64,000 nt of DNA from Taeniopygia guttata (GCF_048771995.1 NC_133032.1:17049001-17113000); one strand, 5' to 3'. Positions 50,901 to 61,600 are shown, counted from the stretch's first letter. Numbers and translations: made by a program. The notes: generated by a model from the sequence alone, not told the origin.

Positions 50901-53307
50901 ACACAACTTCACACAAGTCACATGTAATTAATGCCAGAGTGAAAATTTTTTAAAAACTTTACTTTCTGGTAAAGTGAAGCAGCATACTTAAGACAATAAA
51001 TTAAGGTCTATAAGTACTTTAAATCATGTATGATGTCAGAATACATTTTATTTGGTACAAAAAGTGGAGTTAGATTACTGAGTCTATGGGTAAAAAAAAT
51101 AAGCAATCAGTCTTATGGAATTGTTAAGACAGTAAAAATAATCCACAACTTCTGTCACGGATGAAAAATTTTCTTTTTATTCAAATCACGGTGCCTGCTT
51201 GCTGCTCATAACAAAAAACTTTAATTTTTTAAAAAATCAATTTTCCATGTCCTAGCTGCTCACAAGTACATATAAATCACACGCTAGTTGTCCATGCTCA
51301 ACACAATGAGTATGATTAAAGTCACAGTGACTGTCACCCACACAGCACCTCTGCTACACCTGTGCTTTAACACACAGCTCTAGAGAATACCTGAGTCTGT
51401 TTGTCAGACTTGTATCATTATTACCCTGAAATTAAAAACCCCAAAGCTTTCTATCACAGTAATTCTGACTACACCAGAGGTGTGCTAACAAACCTCTCTA
51501 CCAATTGGTTCTTTTTCACCCCAACATCACTTTTTAAACTAGAACTATCATAACCATGATAACAGAAAAACAGTGATAGGCTTTAAAAATTTGACCTGTA
51601 TTTTGATTTTGCTATGTGCAAATCTTTTCAAACAGCAAAAAAGAGCATAGTAAAGAATTAATAAATAATAATAGTCATGTATTAAGGAAGTTACATGGGA
51701 TGAAGACTTGGGAATGATTAAGAGTTCAAAATGCCTTTTTAAATAGTGTTGGTTTAGTTCACAATTTGTCAATATCTTTTTTTTTCCTTTACAAATTTCC
51801 ACTGCTACAGCATTTAAAAATATTTTTTCATTAAAAGATCAGGCTTTGTTCAAAACACTACCTCTACTACATAAAAAACGGCAATCCATTCCTTGTTGAC
51901 CAGTTCTGCAAACACTTTAGAGAACTAGCTTGGGTAATATTTTACTAATAGCAAAAGGTTTGCATAGGTCACAGCATGAACCCAACACCAGTGAAGGTTT
52001 GGGGATGGGAGAAGTGAAAGGACAAGAAGAAATAAACCTCAAGAGCCTACAATGTTTCTGTTGCAGTAACTATTCCAGTAAAGCTCTAAATGGTGTAGAT
52101 TTTGTCAAGATCATACATAGAAAAAATATAAATAGTATCTTATAAATCATGAAGTACCTGAAGAAATATGCAGTCTTAGAAGAAAGTTGAAAGAATGTTT
52201 TAAACAGGATACAATGGAAATACATTCAGAGACCCCTAAAATACATATATTAAAAAAACCCAAACTCTAATTGGCATCTAAAATTAATACCAACAAAGAA
52301 AGATACAATTCTCACAGCCTCATTTGTGGCATACTTCTGACTTCTTTCAAGAGGAATAAATCTCAGGAGATGCAACTGAGGGAAGCACGGTATTTTAATC
52401 TAAAAAAAAGTATGCCATTGCATTTGTCTAAATTTTATACATATCAAGGAAATTTGAAGAGAATAAGAAAGATTGAGGATTCTCCTGAACGTGCTGCCTT
52501 GGAAAGCGAGAAAGATACTGTTAACTCCTAAAGTAATCTAAAATATGGATCTACTTGTTACATATAATCTGGAATTGCATATTTGACCTTTCCTTTCTAA
52601 TTGTATTTTCAATACTGTAATCAAACACCTTGCTTGTTGTTTTGCTAGAACCAACTTGCTCTCTTTTTTCGGTTTTAACCTTTCCTAGATGATGAGTAGT
52701 AGTCTCAAAGAGAATTTGAGAGGCACTTCAGAAATTATTTCAATTGCATGGAACTTCAATTCAAAAGTCAATTTCAAATTATGGAAATATAAAAGCAAAC
52801 ATGTCTAGAACAGTGACAATTAATTTTAAAGAAGAAAACATACTTACCTATTGGATATCCCAGCGCAAAGTCATTGCTTTGTGTAGCAAAAATAGGGAAC
52901 AAACCTGCTTTGCTAAATCGGTTCTCAGGACTGGCTACTAACAATGTTAAAACACAGACTAAAAAAAACACAGCAGCTTTGGCAATTAAAACACTGTACA
53001 GGAAGGACCAATTCACATTAGAAAAATTAAGTACCACCATGTTTTTGAACAGTAAAGCCGGGAGTGCAAAACGGGACACAAAATTTCCCAGTCCTTTGCC
53101 CTGAGTTGATGTGATAATGTTGGCTCTTCCAGCTATGTAGCCACAAAGAATTATTCCAAAGCATTCCAGCAGGGCTGGGAAAAGCCTGCTTATTGACATA
53201 GAAGGGGGACTGCCGGTGGTGTTGAGTCCAGCTTGTCCAGGCACAGAAAGAGACATATTGTCTGAAGATGAGAGGTTCTTTGCAGAAAAGTCTGAATAGC
53301 TATCCAT
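32745..53307 (-). CDS. GPR155: GPR155 / LYCHOS, lysosomal cholesterol sensor (15 coding exons, 866 aa)
   Basis: Multipass lysosomal membrane protein reported to sense cholesterol and promote mTORC1 signalling by acting on GATOR1 (established in mammals). Exons, 5' to 3': 53307-52848, 49426-49027, 47719-47554, 46376-46221, 45184-45101, 43793-43673, 42411-42327, 42245-42155, 41192-40895, 40210-40109, 38507-38374, 36865-36770, 35898-35834, 35154-35017, 32949-32745. They total 2,601 nt, and all phases fit. Residues about 36-385 form a PIN/auxin-carrier-like transporter half (ten membrane segments expected). Residues about 386-752 form a GPCR-like half with a long loop after residue 545. Residues about 795-858 form a DEP domain. 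N-terminal glycosylation sequons are at N11, N17 and N29. F43, P44 and Y57 align without offset to human positions I recall as cholesterol contacts. Length is near human (870). Odd points are a loop tandem repeat and a short C-terminal tail. Confidence 0.96.
32950..35016 (-). other. GPR155 last intron
   Basis: A 2.1-kb AT-rich intron. No gene or clear repeat is seen. Confidence 0.7.
35017..35154 (-). CDS. GPR155: GPR155 coding exon 14
   Basis: Encodes residues 754-798, LEIFWGGREAAGHTDATVPE then EIRMTCQQFVRYHRDHCVKS and on, a cytosolic helix leading into the DEP domain. The acceptor is TTTGTAG|ACTTGA and the donor AGAAG|GTAAGG. Confidence 0.94.
35834..35898 (-). CDS. GPR155: GPR155 coding exon 13
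   Basis: Encodes GFICFGIFGLDKHLIILPFK then R plus two bases of the next Arg, the last membrane segment and its cytosolic end. The acceptor is CTCTCCAG|GGCTTC and the donor GCGAAG|GTAAAT. Confidence 0.94.
36770..36865 (-). CDS. GPR155: GPR155 coding exon 12
   Basis: Encodes NLSSCLWWLFNQEPGRLYVE then LQFFCAVFNFGQ, almost identical to human. The acceptor is TTTGCAG|AATCTC and the donor GGTCAG|GTACTT. Confidence 0.95.
38374..38507 (-). CDS. GPR155: GPR155 coding exon 11
   Basis: Encodes DQCMSHCSAQTCVLAQEEQI and ARHVLLCLLLIVGLFA, the end of the loop and a membrane segment. The acceptor is TTTTCAG|TGGATC and the donor TTTGCT|GTAAAT. Confidence 0.94.
40109..40210 (-). CDS. GPR155: GPR155 coding exon 10
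   Basis: Encodes residues 622-654, beginning CCSCQTTNGELSC, a cysteine cluster seen in the same place in the human protein. The acceptor is TTAATAG|GTTGCT and the donor GACAG|GTAAAG. A longer open frame beyond the donor is intronic. Confidence 0.9.
40895..41192 (-). CDS. GPR155: GPR155 coding exon 9 (membrane segment and repeat-bearing loop)
   Basis: Encodes residues 522-620. VITTAVILLISILMSGISLM is a membrane segment, followed by a hydrophilic loop. The loop's second half is four 8-residue units of the SSPESSAQ type, coded by a 24-bp tandem repeat. The acceptor is TTAACAG|GTAATT and the donor AAAAAG|GTATAC. Confidence 0.93.
40909..41010 (-). repeat. In-frame 24-bp coding minisatellite in GPR155
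   Basis: Four 24-bp units (40,909-40,932; 40,933-40,956; 40,957-40,980; 40,981-41,004) plus a partial fifth. Units 1 and 3 share a start (GTCT) and units 2 and 4 share the GATTCTGGAGA block, suggesting duplication of a 48-bp pair. The period is a multiple of three, so the frame is kept. Confidence 0.9.
42155..42245 (-). CDS. GPR155: GPR155 coding exon 8
   Basis: Encodes IPTVLVGILLIVGECNNTSI then DSAFFYGKHQ. It is separated from the previous exon by an intron of only 81 bp. The acceptor is CTTTCAG|AATCCC and the donor CATCAG|GTATGA. Confidence 0.93.
42327..42411 (-). CDS. GPR155: GPR155 coding exon 7
   Basis: Encodes FLSFSLFLLKKRETVKIPIG then FIIIAGW, a membrane segment, basic loop and next segment. 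The acceptor is TTTTTAG|GTTTTC and the donor TGGGG|GTAAGT. Confidence 0.93.
43673..43793 (-). CDS. GPR155: GPR155 coding exon 6
   Basis: Encodes FIACIGMVAWNFTVKEKDIT then IQILVFIFLYSSLYSTYLWT, membrane segments of the GPCR-like half. The acceptor is TTTCCAG|TTTATT and the donor ACAG|GTATGA. Confidence 0.94.
45101..45184 (-). CDS. GPR155: GPR155 coding exon 5
   Basis: Encodes TWSLTVVVLSKKYKQIPHMI then TTNLLVAQ. The acceptor is GTTACAG|ACCTGG and the donor GCTCAG|GTCAGT. Confidence 0.93.
46221..46376 (-). CDS. GPR155: GPR155 coding exon 4
   Basis: Encodes ITSGMVISTFVSAPIMYVSA, WLLTIPSMDPNPLAAALQNV and SFDISIVSLISL, the junction of the transporter and GPCR-like halves. The acceptor is TTGGCAG|ATTACC and the donor TCTCTG|GTAGGT. 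Confidence 0.95.
47554..47719 (-). CDS. GPR155: GPR155 coding exon 3
   Basis: Encodes LMMPFLCREMVELLDKSDST, VNHTSLSNYAFLYGVFPAAP and GVAIFASQFNMEVGI. The last two are conserved segments of the transporter half. The acceptor is CTTTCAG|GCTC and the donor GAATT|GTATGT. Confidence 0.95.
49027..49426 (-). CDS. GPR155: GPR155 coding exon 2
   Basis: Encodes residues 155-286, from EALYQATYPEYLQYIYLVAP through LRVLQNPIVFMVFIGIASNF and SGSALFYLGLTMVGQTKKL to LILLITAK. The acceptor is CTTCTAG|TTGAAG and the donor AAACT|GTAAGT. Transporter half. Confidence 0.95.
52848..53307 (-). CDS. GPR155: GPR155 first coding exon
   Basis: Encodes residues 1-153. After a Ser/Asn-rich extracytosolic N-terminus come SISRLFPALLECFGIILCGY, VSRFALPALLFKNMVVLNFS and FSKAGLFPIFATQSNDFALG, the first transporter-type segments. 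The donor is ATAG|GTAAGT. The ATG context GAAATGG (G at -3, G at +4) is strong. Confidence 0.95.
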
Positions 53308-53353
53308 TTCCTCTGACCACCTCTTCCAAAAGAAGAGTGTGAAATGATCTCAT
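53308..53353 (-). other. GPR155: GPR155 5' UTR part of the first coding exon
   Basis: Bounded by the acceptor CCTTTTACAG|ATGAGA. An ATG sits exactly at the exon's first base and opens a 17-codon frame ending at TAG (53,302-53,300). It overlaps the main ATG in another frame. Confidence 0.75.
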
Positions 53354-56300
53354 CTGTAAAAGGAACAAATGCATATTTATTAAATTCATTCCTTTAAGTA
53401 CAAGCTTATGCCCTCTTAAATTATTACAGAATGGACAAGAGGAATAGCCCTTACAAGAACTGAGCACCAGGAAAGAAAGATAAATTTGATGAAGAATCAA
53501 AGCTTCTCCACTCTGGTACAAAAACGTTTGGCAAGGTCCTCTCTACCTTCCAGAAAAATTTAGAACTTAAATGATCATATCAACCCTTGAAGCTTGTACC
53601 TTGCTTTGTGCAACTTTGACCTCTCCCAACATTTCAATATCATGTGCTAACGATACACTTTTCAGCTAGCAAAGAATCCACACATGACACAGCAGCCAAT
53701 GATCTAATTCATTGCGCTAGAACTGACCCATATTTCCACATACAATTCTTTAGGTCTGTAGCAGTGAAATTTAGGCATGCATGATACAACAAAAATATCT
53801 ACCGACCCCCATTCCTCACTTGTTAGCAGCAATTCCCTTTGAAAGGGCTGATTACAACACTGCAGGTTCTATATGCAAGCAGACATGTCAATTCTGCAAA
53901 TCAGATGAAGAGAGTGGACATCAAACACAAATATTCGTTGGTCAATAGCAAGGTCCTGCCAGAAACAGATATGGCTTTGGCAATATATCTCTGAAACCTG
54001 CGCAGTCCATCAGGTAACTCTGCACATAAAGTTCTGACATGACTAAATCCTGAAGTACTTTGTTTAGGAAGTCAAGATGACTTACCTCACTTTGTAGGGA
54101 TAGAAACTAAGGCAAAGGTGAACTGATTTCCCCTAAGCTATTTAAGGTATCAGTGGCAAAGCCAAAATTGCCAAGTCCCAAACAATGCTTTGTACGGTAC
54201 AATCTGTGCAAATTAACAACTGTTTTAAGAGTCTTCCCCAGCCTCTTTGTATCCTATCCACAAGGAACATAGAACATAGCAGCCAGGTAAGTAAGCAAGT
54301 AAATCAAGTCAATGCAAAGGTGAGGTCTTGTAAGGTCTATTTCACACCCTGGCATCCAGCATATACATATTCACAAGCTTCAACTCTTTGACTCATGACT
54401 TTTATGTATGCCTGAGGCTTTTGGTAAGCACTTCTATGATGCTGTGGTAACTCATCTGGACTGAGCTGCTGCATCATCCAAATCTGTCCAGTAGCCTTGG
54501 CTATCCCTTCTCCGAAGGAAAATGAGTCTCACTCCAAGTAAGGTTTATTTTAAAGGCTGTACTTCCTTATATTATAGATGATAAATTAGCTTAGATTTAT
54601 TTGGACTAGGAGCTCAAAGTATTATTTGCTACAGAACAATGGGAAAACTCGCAGGAAATTAAGCAAACAACAAATCATTTCTTCTACTAAAAAACTTAAG
54701 GATGTTGTTGGAATATGGAAAATGTCCAAAAGAGAATCAGAGACACTGATCCTTGAAGGAAATCAGCCACATTCTACAGTAGATGCAAAATAAAAAACAG
54801 GTTTTCAGCACAGCCACATGTCAAATTCTCCAAGCTTATAGCACTGCATAGAGGTAAGGCTCCCAGCAGTGTAATGTGTTCAACCTGCTCTCTCTCAAGG
54901 TATTTTTTTTCAGCAATAAGATACAGCTGAATTTTTTTAACCAAATACAACACTTGATGTGTAGTGGGAGTGTATTTCAACTGTATCTATCCCTAAATTC
55001 TAGCATTCCTTCTCCTGTGCCTTCCTATTCAAGGCTAATGACAAGCCTCTCTTCGTTCTGTATTAAAATCATCATTTCTTCTCACAAAACTGCTACAAAA
55101 TATAGAAGTGCTCTTGTCCCCATTTAATAATTCAGGACTTAAACAAATATGACTGACTCTTATGTTGTATCAGTCAATAGCACATACTAAATCACCTATC
55201 TTCCTCACTAGGTCAAAACTGACATGGATACACACCCACACATCCCAAACCATCTTTTGTAAGAGACAGACAGAGAGATAGATTCCTGCAGCCTTCCTTC
55301 AGCCTACCTTCAACTACATCACAAGGGTCCCTGTCAAGTCATACAAGACAAATTTTTGGTAAACCACATGAGTTTCAAAGAGAAGAACTCCATTACAGTA
55401 AAAGCTGCTCCTGGCACTCCTCAGAGGGCTTTGAGAATGAATCATCTCTTCAGCTCGAGAGACATGCACATCCCAAACCCTTTTTATTTAACGCAGAGTT
55501 TCTATTGCCAAGCAGTGTTCTCCAGAAATGCAAGCTTTTGCATTCTGCATAACACAGTGAGTACCTCTCAACACTTTTTGCTCTATAGGATACAGACATT
55601 TATATAAGTATTGTGAGATTATGTAATGACTAATGGCAGATTTCATACAGAGCCTTGTTACACCTCAGGCTTATATCAAACTAGCATCCCACAAGAGTGA
55701 AATTATTTTCAATTCACAGTTCTAAATGAAATCAGAGGTAATGACCTCATGCAAACCCAAAATCTGATATATTCTACACAGAAATTAGCTTGTTCTTATA
55801 GTAGATGTAGCAAACTAACCAGACAAATGACACTATAATACAGTTGCAAGGGAAAGCACTTAGCTTTGACTCTATAGAACATACGATTTGTAGTTATGCC
55901 TTCAGGGATTGAGGATTGAGATTTGAATCCTTGAGAACTCAGCCACAGCTGCATTTTTGGGAACTGGAGGCCAATACAGACACAGATTTAAGGAATAATG
56001 CTGCCTTATCTGCTGTCGACTGTGCCAAGCATAGCTGCTTGCAGCCAGACTGTCAGCTTGCACGAGAGGAAGCCTTGTATGAAGACCAACAATAGACACA
56101 GAGCAAGTAACAAGTGCAGTTTAAACTCCCCGTGAAACATTTCTCTTGTAGGTTGTCAATAGTTGCAAAGTCTTAAAATTCACCAGACCAGAAGCTCAAT
56201 TCTCCAGCAGCTGTGAGTTAAGCAGTATCAGGTTCCTCTCCGAGTACAGAAATAGAGAAATTGTCTCCTTCACCAAAGGAAGGGGAAAATCCCTTTCATC

Positions 56301-57504
56301 TTCATTTTCTAATGAAAGTCAAAGACAGCATGAGTGAATAAAAAAGATAACTTCAATGTATACCTCCCCTCTGGTCTCTCACTTTTAAGCTTTCAACTGA
56401 TAATCACTCTCAGGATAATACGGTGACACTGGCAAGACCATGCACATTGCTCATAAATTATAACCCACAACATGACCTACTTTAATGCAATGCAGAAACT
56501 CCCCTACTTTAATGTAAGGATGACACATTATTTTACTCAGGAAGACTAAAATGGAATTGAGGTAGGAAGAGCCACTCATAGCAGCTCTACTACCCTGTTC
56601 TCAGCTAAGATAAGCGTATAGTACATGCATTTTCATGTAAAAATTTGTGAAGTAAGTCAAAGAGGAAGCAACTTTAGCGAGATAAAATGATAAAAGTAAG
56701 TGGGAAGAAGTGATTACTGCAGTTCCTATTTTTGAAAGTTAACTACAATTTTTACCTTTTTCTTTATTGGGCTAAGAAAACAGAAAGAGAACAATATCGC
56801 AACACCAATTAGCACAAGAAATGGGCCACCTATATCTGGAAACCTAGACAATGCCACAAGAAACATCACACACCTTATATGTGTCTCTGAGCAGCTGTTT
56901 TTCAAGATGACATTTCCTCTGGCATCCTCCTCCCACGGTGCCATTCCGAGAAAGCCCCTGGCTGTGGAGCAGCCGGGGAAGCGAGGCCTGCCCTGAGCAC
57001 ACGGCTGGCACAGCTCACACAGCAGCACTTCAAGCTCCACAAACCTCTGGCGGTGCACGAGCTCAGGCAGGACCAAATGAAGCAACAGCTGCCAGCGGCA
57101 CCCAATGTCAACTCAGAAAATGAACTAAAAACATACCTCCCCTTAATTCTCACTTCAGGTGATTTTTGGGCTTGTCAACAAATAGATACATACTTCTGAA
57201 GTAAACAGCAAAACATTTTTCAAAAGGTAGATAATATTTTCTTGCCAGCGGCCCTTAAAAAGCACCTCACGTGCACCACTTGCCAAACTGGGATGTAAAA
57301 TCCTTTGACTTGCAGCCAGAGACTGCAACAAAACCAACCTCTCGCCTGCCCCTTCCCGGCCCATCACTGCTCTCCTTCCCACAGTCACCCCAGGCAGGAG
57401 CACACAGCATTTGCAAAGATAAAAAGCCAGCAGCACTGCCCTGCGTGACAGCCGCCTCAGCAGAAAACAGCGCCAGAAGCCGGGGAAATGAGCGGGCAGC
57501 TTAC
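53354..57504 (-). other. GPR155 5' UTR intron (inferred)
   Basis: A 4.2-kb stretch between the acceptor before the start-codon exon and the strong donor at 57,505. It holds a moderately GC-rich patch at about 56,930-57,110 that could be an alternative noncoding exon. No protein-coding gene is recognised. Confidence 0.55.
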
Positions 57505-57684
57505 CTACTTAGCTTTCGGTAGGCGCCTCCGCACAGGGGTGCGTGCAGAGGGTTTGTGCTCTGCCAAACTGAGAACCGCTCTAAGGCCGAGGCCGCCGGT
57601 ACCGAGGCCAGGGAGGGGAGGTCTGGCCCGCCCCGGCCCGCCCCGCCAGCGACAGCCCCGGCGCCGCGGGCGGCTGAGCGCCCC

Positions 57685-57706
57685 GGGCGGGCGGGCCCCG
57701 GGCGGG
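57685..57706 (+). other. G-quadruplex-type motif in the GPR155 CpG island
   Basis: Five GGG runs separated by 1-4 bases on the plus strand, the template strand for GPR155. The sequence fits the usual quadruplex rule. Confidence 0.6.
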
Positions 57707-57712
57707 CTGCGG

Positions 57713-57742
57713 CGGCCCCGGCACGGGCGGCCCCGGCACGGG
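57713..57742. repeat. 15-bp tandem duplication in the CpG island
   Basis: CGGCCCCGGCACGGG occurs twice in direct succession (57,713-57,727 and 57,728-57,742). Confidence 0.85.
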
Positions 57743-57786
57743 CAGGCCGGGGCTGCGGGCGGCGCGGGCGGGGGACGGAGCGGCCG

Positions 57787-57798
57787 CAAGATGGCGGC
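57787..57798 (+). promoter_or_regulatory. YY1-type motif CAAGATGGCGGC
   Basis: A perfect match to the common YY1 site, often found just downstream of transcription starts. Its orientation here is the one usual for plus-strand initiation, opposite to GPR155. Confidence 0.6.
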
Positions 57799-58090
57799 TC
57801 GGCGGCCGCCGCGCGGGGGGCGGCCCGGGTGCGGCGGGTCTCCGCCGCCGCCCCGGCCCCGAGGGGCTCTCCCGCAGCCGGGAGCCGCCTCCCCTGGAGA
57901 ACGAGAGCCGAGCGAGCTCCGGCCGTTCCCGGGGCGCCCCTCGTGGCTGCCGCCAGCTGCGCCCCGCGGGGCGGGAGGCCGGGCAGGGTCACCCCCGTTA
58001 TCGGCCCGAGCCAGCCTCAGACGCAGCTCGGCGGGCCCGATAGCCGCGCCGGCTGCCGGCAGCAGCCGGTCCCGAACCTCCCACACCCAT

Positions 58091-58512
58091 TCCGGCTTTC
58101 CCGGGCAGTCGGAGCGCTTGGAAATAAAACACCGTGTTTTCCACGTGCCACCGGTTCCACAGATTTGGCCAGTCAGTAATTTCCCCAGTAAAAACGAAAA
58201 CTGGTAATGGCCAAAGATTCTCTTGCAGAAAACGAGGACACAGCTTTCTCAAGGCTTTCCCTTTGTAATGCAATTGAGGGCACAGCGGTTCCAGCTGCCC
58301 TTCTCCTCAGAACCAAGACAGATACTACCACTGCAAAGACAGCAGGGGAGAATTCAGTGAACCTTATTCTCCCCTCCTGCTCAAACTCAGACCAGCTTGC
58401 CTTACTTCTTAACTAGTGGCAATAGGTGGCCCACTGGGGGTAAGGCAGTTTTCCCGACTGATGGAATGTCGACCAGTCTGTGTGCTCAGGAGCTTCCCAT
58501 TCCAAGCTTCCA
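58091..58512. other. Upstream flank of the GPR155 island
   Basis: GC falls to background. A plus-strand frame from the island continues to a stop at 58,205-58,207 but has no family resemblance. No gene is called. Confidence 0.5.
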
Positions 58513-58690
58513 GAAAAAAAAAAAAAAAAACCAAACAAACAAACAAAAAAAACCAAAACAAAAAACCAACAAAAAAAACAAACAAAGAAACAACAACAAC
58601 AACTTCCAAGGAACTTCCAGGAAACAAACAAACAAAACCCAAAACCTCTTTCCCTTTCAGGTAACACCCAAAAAAACCCAAAACAGAATG
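58513..58690. repeat. A/C-rich low-complexity tract
   Basis: A long A run followed by AAAC and AAC repeats (CAAACAAACAAAC, CAACAACAACAAC) over about 180 bp. A simple-sequence region; open frames across it are artefacts. Confidence 0.85.
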
Positions 58691-61600
58691 GAGAATTATC
58701 TCAACCAAAAAAAGAAGTATGTGATTGATAATTTATGAAGCATTGTGTCAGATAAGATTTTTTTCTATCTTTAGTTCTGTTCACAAGGTCTACTGTTGAA
58801 ATGCTTACCAGAAACTTATATAGCAAGGGTAGCAACATAACAGAAATAACATTTAAGGGAATTAATTGCAAGTCCGGTTAAGAAAATTCTGTAAAGAATG
58901 CAGACAGGGACAGAAACTTGTGAGGATAAGCATGGCTCTTAGAAACTTTTAGAAGGTACTACCTTGTTGATAGCATATGTCTGCTTTACATTTAATTTAA
59001 AGATACTGATGCTTAAATTTTATACTTCTGCACTAGAAGTGTATACACTTACTAGAACCTCAGCTGACATGAAGCATCAGTATCAGTGCTTGACTCCTCA
59101 CTGCCTCTCATTCCTGTCTACATCCTGTCCCAACCCTAGGCCAACCCAGCCCAAGCAAAAGATCAGCAAGGGATTATTCCAAAGCTGTGCCAGGGTTTGT
59201 TATGTATGTTTACTGCTGGAAGGTGGTGCAACCTGTTGGGTAACACTCATCCACTGATAACGATAGGGTGAGATTTTGTTTTGATGCAAACACTAATAAA
59301 GAAGGCTCTTTTATTAATTTTTTCACTGTTGAATTTTCTCTGTTTGGCACCTGACAAAGAGTACTTTCAGACTGATTGGGATTTGGTTTTGGGAATACAG
59401 TATAATAAGGTCTTTCTGATTTTTTGGCTTTCTGTCTTTCATTCTTTCCTATAGAAACGACACCTTAGAGGGACCTTCTCGGGGGAGTAGCAAGGGAGGT
59501 ATATCAGACCATACTAAGAACTCTTGGTAAAAATGTATGCCTTCCCTTCTCTTGAATGCATTTTTCTCCCTTTGACAAGATCATTAGTGATTTAGCATTT
59601 AATAAAGTATTTAAAATACATGAATCCTTTAGCTGTTTGAGAAGAGCATACATTTGGCTGGATAGACTGCTCATTGACTACTATTGATATCCACCAGCCA
59701 CCAGGCTGATTTCCCAAGGGATCAGCAGTAACAGGACAGAGCTGTGTTTTCACCTCAGCTCTGGCATACCCAGTGTGCTAAATCAGGTAAGCACACTTAA
59801 CCCGAGTCTTGTGTCTTCTTTTGGGGAACACAAACAAATTAGAAGTGTAATACTCAAAAAAGTAAAGAACCTCAAAACCCCAAAAAAGTAAAATACTTGA
59901 AAGTGTGAAAATGTAGTATCAACACATGTGAAAAAATACAATAAAATTATTATAGCTGCTGTCTAAGTAAATAAAAGTATATAGATAGGACTTAATATAG
60001 CATATTTCCTCTGGCAGATTTTAATCTTTTCAAGCATATTATATGCAGCCTAGCAACTATCTCTCTTTGACATGCAGCCTCTTCTGAGATGAACAGAGAA
60101 GAACACCAGGGTCTTATCCCTTGCCCTGTTAAGAAAAATGAAATCATTATTAACCAGACTGTACCACCAGAATAGCACCGTGAATAACTCAAGCATCAGA
60201 TTACAGGACCAGTTCTGGGAAATGTTAGGAACACAGTTTTCTGGCTTTTTTCAGTCTGGATAATTAGCAATGATAACTTAATGTTGAAGTCAAGAAATCT
60301 TTCTAAAGCAGTATTCAATATAAGGATACTGCTGACCATATCCGAAGACCATACAAAGTCCTGCTTCCCAGAACAGCAAAGGACAGTATTTTCTCACTGT
60401 TTGACACCTCCTCTCTGCTTCCTCGACTTAACCAAAGCTCCATAGGCGCTTTATTTGAGCCACATGTTCTCTGGCCTTGAACATCCCCTTGTGCTCCTTG
60501 GAGCATCTTTCTGTTCCAACATCCTGCTCTTATTATAGAGTTTATTTTCTTTTTCCTTTTAAGATCTCTGTAAACTAAGGGTGAGAGCCATGGAAATCAA
60601 TTCTCCTGGAGTTTCATCCAACCCACATAAGTATCAAAAAGCACCCATGCATTAATTAGACCCCCAAACATAACTATACCCACAGCTATAACAGTGTGAC
60701 TAATGCACAGGAAAGGGTAGTTTTTTGTATACAAACTCCTGGGAGGACAGGTTTATAGAGTCCATCAGCTCTTGATCACAGCTATCCTCTTCCACTGGCA
60801 ACTCAGCTTTGGCAATTGAACTGTGGATCACAAAACACAGTTACTGCCATTGCAAAGCCAAGCTTTCCAAAAGCCACTAAACAAACACAAAACTGAAAGT
60901 TGTCCCCAAAATTTTAATCCTCTTGAGCATTCCCTTAACATAACATTGTATAATCATTAACTACTCTTGCCCTTGATTTTTGTTGGTTTTCACTCAAATT
61001 GGATGTTTCCATGCAGTTATGTGCTACCAAAGTAGTCAATAGATGATATGGGAGACAATTCCTGCTTTTTTATCTGGGCAGCAGCTTAACCAATGAAAAG
61101 CAGCTGGAGCGACCATTACATGAGTCATCCTGTGGCTTTCATCATACTCATTTCCCTGCAACAATTACACGTGTGCAGGCTGGGCCCACACAGGAACTGC
61201 AAGAGGTTCACTCTCTCAGTGAGAGCAGGTTTCAGACAATGTCCTTTTCAAGAACTGGCAGTGACCGCATAAAAACATTTTACAAAGGCATACACCTGAG
61301 CCAGTTTGGAAAGGTTTTCTGGGAAGTCATAAATGTATCTTTGTACTCAGTGTGAAGGCTACTTCACTGGTAAACATAGCAAGGTGTGAAGGCTACTTCA
61401 CTGGTAAACTCAAGCACTTGTTGCAAAAGCTGAAATGATGGGGTATTCTGAAGAAAAGCACTCAGAATTTACTGTAAGCAAGTACATTTCTGCAGTTTGT
61501 TTCTGAAAATACCAAAATTGGATTTTTAGTTTTTCTAGAGAACTAGCATAGAAGTTGTAGTCAAACTGTGTGGTGATAACTGAAAGCCTTGCCTTACAGT

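Larger units (their letters stand above)
46377..52847 (-). other. GPR155 introns between coding exons 1 and 4
   Basis: Introns 46377-47553, 47720-49026 and 49427-52847. A doubled ATCTTGCAAGAT palindrome lies at 46,937-46,961. The 3.4-kb intron is AT-rich with no coding signal. Confidence 0.65.
57505..58090 (-). promoter_or_regulatory. GPR155: CpG island, GPR155 promoter and probable noncoding first exon
   Basis: Very high GC and CpG density from about 57,570 to 58,080, the only such island upstream of GPR155. On the minus strand a strong donor CTAAGTAG|GTAAGC lies at its lower edge (last exonic base 57,505), so a noncoding first exon probably ends there. SP1-type CCCCGCCC boxes are frequent. 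The start site cannot be placed from sequence alone. Confidence 0.75.

Noticed and set aside
57501-58086. Long minus-strand open frames in the GPR155 CpG island
   Set aside because: Several overlapping Ala/Pro/Arg/Gly-rich frames on both strands are expected from GC content. The GPR155 start lies 4 kb downstream.
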